64,000 nt of DNA from Manihot esculenta (lineage: Eukaryota; Streptophyta; Magnoliopsida; Malpighiales; Euphorbiaceae), in assembly GCF_001659605.2 (NCBI RefSeq), contig NC_035178.2, forward strand, positions 8,626,062-8,690,061. The letters run 5' to 3'. The notes under the pieces are model-generated. The model did no database searches, had not been told where the DNA came from, and saw nothing but the letters and a program-made list of their open reading frames with translations. The position numbers and the translations under genes were made by a program. Shown here piece by piece: positions 45,101-56,065 of this stretch (its first letter is position 1; every line of letters starts with the position of its first letter).

Positions 45101-45720
45101 TGAGCTCTGCTTCTCTCTATCTCAACTTCTGTGGCAGCCAACCGAGATGCCGGTGTAGATATTTCTGCATATCTTTGTGCTTCTCTACCTCTCTCACGTG
45201 TAGTAGCAGAACGACCCAACACTTGTCTGCTACTACCACCAACATCAAATCTAGATCCAGTTCTCCTTCTAAATTCATCTTCTTCCAACTGTCTCATGCT
45301 CGCCCGTCTCGCCATTTCCATTTCGATGTCCTCCTCCTCCTCCTCCTCTTCATCATCTTCGATTCTATTTATATTCATAATTTCTTCTTCTAATTCTCTT
45401 TCTCTTTTTTCTTTATCCTTTTTAGCTAATTGGTATTCTTTCAGGACAGCGGCCATATCCTTCTTAACTTGGGAAGAAACTTTCTGACAACCTGCAATTT
45501 GACCAGGTATGTTAGCCAAGTGCAACTTCAATCTTGTTATTCCACCTGTGACTTTTCTCCCATAGAAATTACAAATCAGTTCTCCTTTTTTCCCTGTAGG
45601 TGTTGCAAACTTCCACCCAATATCTTCACTTGGTTTACCACCCCCTTGAGTAGAACCAGAACCACTTCCACGAGGCATTTTCAATACAAATATTTAATAA
45701 CTGTTCATAAAAATTAAAAG
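42150..45720 (-). mobile_element. hAT DNA transposon, nearly intact transposase gene
   Basis: A minus-strand four-exon transposase (below) plus a striking GC-rich palindromic end at 42158-42235 (atcgcgatcgcggccgcggt, then repeated 'taacggcc/ggccgtaac' motifs) typical of subterminal repeats of this hAT group. The end abuts the truncated gypsy element. I could not find the matching terminus beyond the transposase start (45720-46020), so the 5' end of the element is undefined or lost, and no 8-bp duplication could be assigned. Confidence 0.8.
42394..45678 (-). pseudogene. hAT transposase (BED, DUF659 and hATC dimerisation domains)
   Basis: Exons on the minus strand: 45678-43992, 43898-43765, 43642-43567, 43469-42394. 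All frames join in phase to about 990 residues. The N-terminus has a BED-type finger (I-C-N-F-Y-G-R-K-V-T-G-G-I-T-R-L-K-L-H-L-A) in which the second zinc cysteine is Tyr. The DUF659/catalytic region follows (M-C-D-G-W-S-G-P; V-V-T-D-N-E-A-A; C-S-A-H-C-I-D), then hATC (W-W-I-N-Y-G; S-A-S-N-C-E-R-N-W-S) and a long Gly/Ser/Gln-rich tail. The final intron's acceptor reads GCAA instead of GCAG (base 43470), the only splice signal that fails. I chose the ATG at 45678; upstream in-frame codons include no ATG. Both changes are G-to-A on the coding strand. It is probably inactive unless a cryptic site is used. Confidence 0.85.
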
Positions 45721-46028
45721 ATATCAAATGTCAAATACATGGAAGGCAAATATTTTTTTTCATAACTAATATTTTAATTTTAACCTAACTCCATACATTA
45801 ATTTCTATTTAACACAAATTATATAAATATGAAATTTTTAATTGTTAGACTACAAGTCTTAGTCTACCACTATTAATTTAACTCAAAACTAACTCAATCA
45901 AAACAGTGCCAAAGGGTGTACTTCACATTTCTTTCCTCTTTCATAAGGCTTTCGTAATATCATACGTCATGCAAATGAACTGTAGATGACTTAGCCTTTC
46001 AAAAGCTTTCCATGTTAAATTCTATTAA
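45721..46028. other. AT-rich sequence between hAT and an unidentified region
   Basis: Expected location of the hAT 5' terminus, but no counterpart of the GC-rich end was seen. Confidence 0.5.
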
Positions 46029-48195
46029 ATGTATGTTATGTTCCCGGAAAGAAGATATATAAACGAGAACAATAGTGGAATAAGTGTTAGGTCTTCAGCA
46101 ACCTTTCTTCTTTTCCTTCTGGGAATTCTTCATGTGTACATGTGGAGTGTGATGCAATCAGATAGATGGAATTGGGATGCTCTTAGGGAAATGATCTTGA
46201 AGTATGGCACCCTTCTGGTAGCACCCGTGTCCATTGCTTCAACAAGCCAGATTCTTGGTAACAATCTATTAACTTAGTTCCTTTGAAGTATCTGCTGCCA
46301 TCTAGTCCCTCTCATTTTCAGTGGTGAAGAATTTTTATGGTGAACAGACACATCCTCCATAACTTAACAGAGACTTGTCTTTGGTCTCATCCTCTTAAAA
46401 ACAAGATAATCAATGAGAATGTATTTATTCTTTTCACAATCTGGTTGTTCCTAGTATTTGTTGCATGTTACAATGTCATGCATTGATCTCTCCATGTCTT
46501 ATATCTCTGCAAGGCCCAAAAACTGAAATGTACTATCTGGAACACGGGTTGCTGCTGATGCAATCAAGTTTACTATTGTTACATCCGTCTCAAAGATGTA
46601 ATGGAATTTCTTCATTATGTTAAGCCTTGTTTACACTTTACACATTTCTTTAAAAATCTTCATTCCATATTTATTTTGTAGTTCTGAAGACTTAAAGTCC
46701 ATTTTGAGAATTATAAGAGTAGAAAAAGAGTTAAAATAATAATTCTTAATAATTATATATATATAAAATTATGAATGCATGTATGTATATTTTTTCAATT
46801 GAAACAATGGGCACAAAGTTTCAATGAAAGATATCTTCTACAGTCTGCTACTCTGCTTGTAATGATCTTGGCAGTTGGCTGTGCCATGCTGACCTTGCTC
46901 ATATTTGAAGTTTTATTGTTATTATTATTATTTATTTTTGGTGAAAAAGGAAATGTTAATAGGACAAACATTGATGTCAATACTAATATGATACAAGTAG
47001 TATGCCCACTGCTTGCTGAAAAACAAAGGATGCATGTCCTGTGGCAGTTGCGAGTGCAAATTTATGGACATATGTCGGCAACAATCAACTGCAAGTTGGG
47101 ATTGAGGAGATTTGGACCATGTAAAAGCAATATTCTGTAAGTGTATACCTGATCCATCATGAATCTAACTCTTCAAGAGCGTATAATGTCTATGAGTTTA
47201 TAATTGCTTATGTAAATCACGGTGTGAGGAACTGGTTAGTTATGTTTTTTACAAAGATGCATGGCCATTTATTAGGGGTTCAGGATTGCAGAACTGTATG
47301 AAAAGGTTCAAATGTAATGGACATGTTCATGGTGCTTTTTGTATAAAATGACATTGTCCTTTTGTTTTCTTCTTCTGTGTATGTTTTGCTTTACTATGCA
47401 TTCATGGGTTAAAAAGCCTAGATTTTAACTGCTTCACTGCTCCGTTATCCGAGATGGCCAAATGATTATATTTTTAAAGGCTTGATAATTGTGATAATGT
47501 TGATTGATGGGCCTTGGAGCATTTCCAATTAATTGAGCCTGACATAGGAGGAAGGGTGTTAAGTAACTTGGTGATTGATGTGCACTATTATCTTGCTTCC
47601 TAATAGCTTTTTCTTTAGGAATCAGTGTTCAACTTTACATTTACCATTATTACAACCTATAAACCTGTCTCTCTGTATATTCATTTCCCCCCTTGAACAC
47701 TTATTTCCACAGCTTGCAGTATGCATCTTGTGACTGAACTGGTTTGCAGTTTACTTACCAGTCCTACGCATTATGAACGAAGTTGTGTATTATTGATTTC
47801 GATGACTTTTCATACCACGATGAAATGATTCACTAATACTTGATGCCCGCCAAATTTGACAAATAATTCGGAGAAAACAAGGTTACAATGTTTATACTTA
47901 AAATAGTATTTTGTATCATTTGATATTGATTTGCATGACAATGTTGCTAACTCCTAGATCAGGACAAAGCATATTAATATTATTATATTTTAATTCTAAC
48001 GTGGGGAAGAGGTATATTCAAATTGAAGAAGAATGGCTGTTGCCTGTACTGGTGTGTGCAGTCCTCTGGCAACTTGTATGTCCCATTTTGTTGTTTGAAG
48101 GAATGTGCATGATTCTTTTTGGCTTTTTCCAAGCAGAGTATCCATATCTGGTTCGTTACTGTGTAGAAGCACGTTCTGGTTATTTTAATGATTGA
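46029..48195 (+). other. Unrecognised open frames with hydrophobic segments
   Basis: Three plus-strand frames, 46029-46277 (82 codons), 46775-47140 (121) and 47911-48195 (94), have balanced composition in places (for example S-D-R-W-N-W-D-A-L-R-E-M-I-L-K-Y-G at about 46160, ending at a gtaaca donor-like site near 46257; and E-E-E-W-L-L-P-V-L-V-C near 48030) and hydrophobic stretches. They could be exons of a decayed gene, perhaps cut by the hAT insertion, or chance frames. I recognise no family. Confidence 0.25.
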
Positions 48196-51100
48196 TGATT
48201 ACTATCATATCTGCTGGATGAGATGGGAATGTGGGGAATTGGCTTTGATTTGATGACTAGATTAGCCAATAGATGCAACGTGCGCCGCCATTAATAAAGC
48301 TACAGTAGAATAATCACTTTCTGATAAAAATCTTCTGTAGGGCCATTCTTTAATTGTCAAAAGTGATATGGATGATGATGTGAGATTTGATTTATGATGA
48401 GTGGTAAGGAATGGTTCTACAGTTTATGGACATAAGTTGCTTCGTGGTAGTTGTAGAATGCTTGTTTGCATAACGACATAATTTGATTCCTCGAGTCTTA
48501 AGAATTTGGTGACTTTATGAACCAGATAATCTAGAGCTTATCACCTCGAAGCTTAGGTAAAAACTTGAGCTGACAAAGATTAGAAGTCTTTAGCGTCTTG
48601 AAACTTCAACTAACAACGCTTAGGCATGAATTTGCTTTCTTCACTAATGAAAATGAAGCTATTTCAGATTTTAAAATGTTTGGCCTTGAATTTTGTAGGT
48701 TCTCTTTTGGTCCATAAATCAAGGTTACCATCAACTGATGAAACCTCAACGCCATTATTCTAAAGCAACAGTGGGATTTGCAGATATGAACAACTGTGGA
48801 TTGATCATAATTTTTCTGCAGATCATAGTCAACAGGAATATTGTTGGGCCAACATATAAGGTAGCTATCTTTGACCTCAACAACCAATTGTATTGTTTGA
48901 TTCACAACTTTCTAAGTGATTCTTTGCTTGAAAGGTTTATCTTTAAATTCTTTTCGATATAAGCTTTCAATTTCTCATGCCACGTGTACTTCTCTAAGAG
49001 TCTACTTTTAATTCTTTGTTTTTTCTGCAGACAATTTAACAAACTACAATCTTAAAGTCATCATCCTGGATTTCATATTCACATTGTCCTTAACTAGAAG
49101 AACTCTTAGAGTCTTAGTTTGTTTCTTTTATAAATGGGCATCTTTAACTTCATCCTACAGACAATTTAAGGCAGCTCCAAGCTGAAAATGATTGAACAAG
49201 CCTCCTATGTTTTTATCCTATTCTTGTACGTAGAGAAAGGACTAATTCCACCTTAGCAAACGTGTGAATCACATTTCTACCACTCTTTTTCTTTGTGGAG
49301 AATTGGAGATATGCCATTGGTCTATCTTTTATTTGGGTCTAAGCTAAAATGAATACCCTTTATTTCTTTTTTGTTCTTTGTGTTTGGTCCAAATGCAATG
49401 CACTTAGACCAGAAAATATTGCCTTTTGGTGCAAATGAAAGGACTTGTCATGATATTGGTACAAATTGGAATGATGGGAGATTTCTTTTTAGACTGAGTA
49501 AACATAAACTCCTAATATAAATATAAGGAATTTTATGAGTTTCACTGTAATTTTATACCAAGAACCTTAAAATAATAGGCAATATCTAAAAACTGTGGAT
49601 AAGATGCAAAAGGATTGCTAGATTTGGCATAACAATTAGGGTTAATTATCCTAAAGATGGCTTGGATTTATGCGGTTGATGGTGAGTTTTAAAGTTTATG
49701 GAGCTTTGAAGTTTTTGCTCAATTCACATTTAGGATTCTTGGTCAAAGATAGAAAAGTTAGGAAGCGATATTCTTCTTCAAGCTCTTTCTTCCAAATCAA
49801 TCCACATTCAATTGAAAATATTTTTTAATAAAATAATTTATTTTCTATTACTTTATTTTAATTTTAAAAAATATAAAATATTAGGCTAAATTCGAGAGTA
49901 CTTATTCTGGTTGATTTTAGAAAAACCATAAAAGCTCTTCTTAATTTTTTTTTTTAAATTACTTTTATAAATTGGTTCAACCACATATTTGAATGTGAAT
50001 GATTTAACCATTGAAATGGGATCTGAAAGTGGGGGATTATTTAATTTTCAAGATCTCATAATTAATTGTTTTTGCTTACCAGGCCGTTTTTGAGGACCCA
50101 ATTTATTTGGAACCAAATGGCCGCATCTTCAGCGTCCCACTCTCCAATTATATATACTGGTTCGTAGAATTTGAAATCGCTCAAATTTATTTAGATACAT
50201 TTATTATTATATCTAAATAATTTTTTTTATTAAATAAATATTATTATTATTCTTATTTTTCTAAAAACATATTACATTTCGTAGCAGCTAATACATTTAT
50301 TAATGTCTACAGCAATATTTTTAAAAAAAATCCATAATTTTGTAATTTTTCCTCTATGGTTTAAAAAACTTTTAAATATTTTTTTAAATAATAAAAAATT
50401 ATTAAGATTTAAAAATCATGAAAAACTTTATTTTATAAAATCATTCCTTATTTTACTCTATTTTTCCGAAACAGGGTGTAAATGTATGGTTAAGAAAAAA
50501 GTTTGTTTTTTTTTTTCAAAAAAGTAAATCATTACGCTGGTAATTCATTGAATAAGTGTTTATTGGAGGTAGGTTTAGTTCAGCGAAAGATTTGACAAAC
50601 TTCCCAATCTAATATTACGGCTTCATTTGTTTTTGTAAAAAATAATTTAATGTAAAAATTTATTATTTAAAAAATATTTGTAAGAAATAATTTCTTTTTA
50701 ATTATTTAATTGCATATTAAAAGTTAATAAATTATAATAAAATTCATACCTAAAATGTCAATAAAATACACAAAACCTAGCATGATTGTTTTTAAAGAAG
50801 GAAATTATTTCCTTTAAAAATTATGTAATTTAAAAATCCCTTAATTTATTTTAATGAAAGAAAATATTTTTATTTAATTAAATTTTTAAATGCTTTTGAT
50901 GCGCTTAAAATTGAATAAATCTAACCTCATTTCACACCCATTTGAAATAAAAAAAATTTTGTAAAAATTCAATTAAATTATTTTTTTTTAGAAAAGTTTC
51001 CGAAAAAAATCTATTATTTTTAATTTAAAAATATTTTATTTTAAACAAGATTAAGTTTTTGCATGATTTTATTAAAATCTATTTGAATTTTTTTATAAAA

Positions 51101-52212
51101 TAAATTATATTAAATGAAAAGTTAATATTTTGATGGAAATCTTTAACGGTGAAATAAAATCTAATAAAACAATTTAATCTGACTGATAAAAATATATTTA
51201 TAATTATAAATTATTAACAAAAATTATTAAATTTTTATTATTAAAAAATAATATTATATTCCATGAATAAAAATATAAAAATTTAATTTTCTAAAAAAAA
51301 AAAACTATTCTTCTGATGAGACAAAAGAAACATATTTTAGGTATTTGCAAAATGCTTTTTTTTTTTTTTTTGAAAAACAAAAAGGACGAGAAATAATTCT
51401 ACCGTTTAAGAGCCGTCCCACGCCTAAACTGAAGCTTTCAATAGAATTATTATTATTAAAATTATTATTAAAAATCATTATCATCATATATAATAATGAC
51501 AAACTAGAAGATCTAAATAAAGAATTATCATTACTGATTATATATAATAATAATAAAAAAATAAAATTTTTATTAAAAATTAAATCAAATCAAATTAATA
51601 AAATAATAATAATTTTGATCAAAATTAATAATAAATAATTATAATAATAATAATTTTTAAAATTTTCTTTATGAAAAATTATCATTGATTTCTATCACTA
51701 CTTTTAACCACTGCTTTTATTTATTCAAATTATTTATTTAAATTACAGTTAACCACTACTTTTAAAAAAATAATTTTGAGACTAATTATTTTTATTTAAA
51801 ATATTATAATCGTCTCTAAAATTAACAAATTTGAATATCAATAATGGTTAATTACTAAAAAAATAATCTTGAGAATTTCCTTTTGCAATAATAATTTTAT
51901 ATTCTGTGAGAAAATAATTTATTTATTTTTCATAGGAATCTTAATTAATTGACATCAAAGTAAATAAAGACATGAGTAAGTTAGGCTTAGCTAAGTAATA
52001 ATTGATATTGCACAGGAAGTTCATGCACTTGCAACTCAACTTTGATTTGACTTGGATTTTGGATTTACCCTATTTAACTTTTATTAAACACTGTTGAAAT
52101 AGTTGGTTTTTTTTTTAATTATAAAATTAAAAATAGATAGAATTTACAAGAATATTGGCACACATGATATAATTATGGTGTAGATTAATAATTTAATAAT
52201 TATTATTATATT
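48196..52212. other. Intergenic
   Basis: Moderately AT-rich to about 49800, then strongly AT-rich. The minus-strand 48905-48606 and other short frames lack recognisable domains. Foldback-type A/T repeats lie at 50640-51100 and 51400-51650. Confidence 0.55.
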
Positions 52213-52301
52213 GCACTCCAAGGTTTAGTCTGGTGGAAAGTGTATCCTGTAGTCTTGAAAGGTTTAAGGTTCGACTCCCCCGATCCCCTATTTCAAAAAA
52301 A
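52213..52301 (+). mobile_element. tRNA-derived SINE, short, with target duplication
   Basis: Box A-like 'tagtctggtgg' (52225-52235) and a perfect box B 'ggttcgactcc' (52268-52278) are spaced as in an RNA polymerase III promoter; the unit ends 'ccctatttc' plus an A-run. It is flanked by nearly identical copies of 'aataattattattatatt' (52195-52212 and from 52302), consistent with a target-site duplication. At about 89 bp it is a very short member or a truncated copy. Confidence 0.7.
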
Positions 52302-55140
52302 AATAATTATTATTATTATATTACTAAAGCAATTATTTAATAATAGTTTAAAAAATCTAAAAAATGAAAATACACTATTACTTATATTATATTAATTATT
52401 TTTTACTTTGTAGAAATGAAAATACACATATTTTGTATCATATATGATAATTAACAAAAATTATATATAAATAACATAAATAATAAATATATTTAACGAA
52501 TATAAATAATGTGTAAAGTATTTTATAATTAATTCATTCTTTATTCATCTCATGCGTATTTTCTAACAATTTTATTATACGAGTAATTATAATTTTAAAA
52601 AAATTTAGTTTATTTTAAAAAAATAGATCTACTGAAAATATGAGCGAGATCGACTCATCTTTTTTAAACAGAAATATAACTAAAAAACTTAAAAAATTAA
52701 CAATACCATGTTGGATAGATTTTTTATAGTCCGATCGAATTAAAATTCTAATACTCATATTTGTGTTTCGGCGGAATCAATTATTATTACGTTACCATAT
52801 CCTTTATCAAAATATATATATATATATATATAACAGAGAAATATTAACGATCAGGCTCGACATTTTTTATTTTATTAACTAAAAAATAATAATAATTAAT
52901 TATTAAAGTTAATGAGAGAAAAATAATAATTAATATAATAAATATATTTTAAGCAATAAAAAGAACAGCGTTGATATTTCTCAACATTAATGGTAATGTG
53001 CTTATCGAAATAACTGTTGTTTTTCTTATCTTTGAATGTAGAGTATTCAACTTCATTAACTTCTGGAAGAAAATTCATTCCTTCCTTGTGATACATAATT
53101 TTAATTAATATAAAAAAATTATTATAATAAAAATTTTTTAAAAAATATATTATTTTTTCTCTTATATCATTTTTATTTTTTTATTTTAAAATTATTATTT
53201 ATTTTTTAAATTATAATAATATATAAATCGACTATTATAATTTTATTTTATTTTTAAATTTTTTTTAATATTTAATATATTTAATGTACATATAATTGAA
53301 AATTTAATAAAATAACTATATTTTTTAATATTATAAAAAATTTATGAGAGGAATAGAGTATAAATTAATTTTTTAAATTTTAAAAATAAATAATAAATTA
53401 ACTTTTTAATTCTAAAGAATAAACAATCTTAAATTATTACTTATTACCCAATTTTTCAAGTTTATTGACTCAAAAAAATTCAACTTGTGGCTTTTTTTTT
53501 TTTTAAATTCCTAATTTGTGTGTTTTGAAAAAAAAAATATTGTGTGTTTTATGAAACAATTATTTTGCTTTTTCCTTAGACTGAAATCTTTCTGCCCATC
53601 AAAACTAAAGGGAGTCCTCACTTCTTTCAGTTTTAAATTCTATGGATGAAGATCCGGTTTAATTCTAATTTTTATTATCAAAATTTTTTATACGAATAAA
53701 ATATAAAAATTAAATATCACTGATAAACTAGGCAATAAAAAATAATATTTTTTTATAATAAAAATAAATATCTCGTAAATAGATATTTCACAGTACTTAA
53801 ACTTGAAATATCATTTATTTTATGGATTTTATAGAGGAGGAAAAACTTCAAAAAGATATTCATGAGTCAGGAATTTTCATACGAAATAATTAATTTTAAA
53901 TTTTATAATAGATTTACATCAAATTTATCGATATTTGATAAAAATTTATGATAATTTTTTAAAATATGAATTTCGAGATGTATAATTTTTAAAAATATAG
54001 TAAGAGTTACAGATTTAATCACAAAATTTAATACGAAAATTTTTCTATTTAAAAAGTTAATTTTATATTTTAATTATTTTTTAAAATATTTTTATAATTT
54101 TATATGTTAAAGTGTTTTTAATTATAAATATCTTATATGACCTTGAGATATTACCGGTTAATGTTTAAAAAAGACAATTGACTTGCTGTATGGAATGTGA
54201 CGCGCTCTCTCAAACTAAGAAGTCAATTTGGATTTGGTTTCACAAAAAAAAACAAAAAAAAAATAAAATTCCAAGCAGTTATACTAAATTTTTAGATTAA
54301 ATAAAAAAATCACAAAATTCATAATTTTTCAAGCTAATCGGTCAATTTTTAAATATGTTTATTTTTTATATAAAAAAAAAAAAGGTGGAAATGCAAGTCA
54401 TTGTCAAGGAAGATAAAGAGAAATGCTGCAATCTATAGGGGAAAAGGGTCTATTTGTAGGTCACTAACAAGGGCCTACCCTTAACCTACGCAACTCGATC
54501 CCATAGCCGCACCTACAGATAAAAACGTCCACGTGTGTAACGTAGAGTTGACCATAGTCAACGTTGACCAATATTGTGTTTTCCCTTTCGTGCACCTTTT
54601 GATTATTTATTTTTTTTCTTCTTCTCAATTCTACTTCATAAAATATTGAAAAATTATTATATAGTTTATATAGAAAATTTATTAGTGAATTTTTTTAATT
54701 TAAAAATATTTTAAAATTTTAAAAAATTTATTCTTTAATTTTAATTATTAAATATTAAATAAAAGTTTATTTATTTATTAAAGTAAACCGATTAGTGGTT
54801 GATATATATTATAATAAAAATATAGGGAAATTGACAAGTGGGTTACGTTAAAGTAAAACAATATGTAAAACTGTGTTAGATTAGATTAAGTAATTAGAGT
54901 CTAAATACAATTAATTTCAAAATTCAAATCCATATTTTAATCACCAAATTGTGATCTAATTGAATGATTCCACATTTTGTCCTAATTTATTTGTATTCGA
55001 TTTTGGTCCTTTCTTTGCACACATTGCACGTCAAATTAGATACGTGTTTTGACAAAACAAATCAAATAATATATAACATGTTTTTTTAACCAGATATTAA
55101 GCACATCAAACTATAATTACTAATAATCTAAAAAATTAAA
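52302..55140. other. Intergenic, AT-rich
   Basis: No gene supported. An (AT)n microsatellite lies at 52809-52832. A low-copy island at 54400-54600 carries the W-box/G-box cluster listed separately. Confidence 0.6.
54530..54569. promoter_or_regulatory. G-box plus clustered W-boxes
   Basis: CACGTG at 54530-54535, TTGACC at 54548-54553, GTCAA at 54557-54561 (W-box core on the minus strand) and TTGACC at 54564-54569. WRKY factors bind TTGAC and bZIP/bHLH factors bind CACGTG. No gene starts close by; the nearest supported one is the ERF 4.4 kb downstream. Confidence 0.4.
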
Positions 55141-56065
55141 TTTTTTTTCTCTTACTTTCGCCTTTTCCTCTTCCTTACACCTAACTTCTCATTTCCCCTT
55201 CCCCATAAAAGACAATCTGCGTCAATTGACTAGCGATGAAGAAAATATTGTTGTCCAGACCTCCACAAATATTCTGATCGTCATTTATGATTTCTGTATA
55301 GTGGGAATATTTCTCACATACAATCCAATCAATTTTCAGAATATGTAGACATTTTTGACAGATTTATGGCAGCAATTCTCGGACAGTTATTGCGTTAAAG
55401 GATTTTGTTCCTAGTTACAAGCCGAACATTTTATTTTTAATGAAAACAAAAACTCTTAGTTCTCGCATGAAATTCTTTCGTAATTTTTTACATTTTGATG
55501 GTTGCTTCTTAGTCAATAAACAATGATTGGAAGAAGGCCTTTCATTAATGTGGAAGAATCATAGGTTTATTTCTGTGGTTGGCTTTTTTTCAAATTTTAT
55601 TGATTCGGTTGTTTCGGAAGATAATGTTTAATGGAGATTTACTAGTTATTATGGGTTCTGGAATCGCAACGACGACGTCAGTCTCGGAACCTTATTCGAA
55701 TTTTATTTCGTAGAAACTCTCTTCTGTGATTTTGTTCGGGAGACTTTAATGATTTATGCTCGAAAGATGAGAAAAAATGAGGAGTATCTTTGCCCAATTA
55801 TCTTATGCAGAGGTTTAGACAAGCACTTGAGGGGTATTTTTGTCTAATTATCTTATACAGAGGTTTGATTTTGAATGATTGTAAAACTTTGTTAGACTCT
55901 AGAACTGATATTTCTGTTAGATAGATTTGTCGTAGTACTACTCTAACTACTCATAGTTTAGTTAGAGAATCTATTAGGTATAATCGTCTCTCTATTTGAA
56001 ATGATATCCCTCTTTATTTAATAGAATTTTATTAATACAATCAGTAAATTTGCTTTCAAAAAAAA
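55141..56065 (+). mobile_element. L1-type LINE with large internal deletions
   Basis: A pyrimidine-rich start leads to an ORF1 N-terminal piece (V-G-I-F-L-T-Y-N-P-I-N-F; 55205-55350, DUF4283-like). This joins the ORF2 endonuclease N-terminus (Y-K-P-N-I-L-F-L; D-G-C-F; G-D-F-N-D-L-C-S near 55741; L-M-Q-R-F-R-Q-A-L-E), then jumps to the ORF2 RNase H tail (T-H-S-L-V-R-E-S; N-D-I-P-L-Y-L-I-E) and an A-run at about 56058. The reverse transcriptase is gone. A possible target duplication 'aaaaaattaaa' sits at both ends. A 50-bp duplication lies at 55780-55868. Confidence 0.82.

Noticed and set aside
45131..45487. Plus-strand Ser-rich frame opposite the transposase
   Set aside because: Antisense shadow of the acidic (Glu-rich) transposase segment.
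48606..48905. 99-codon minus-strand frame, considered as copia gag or pol
   Set aside because: No zinc knuckle, protease or integrase motif could be found.
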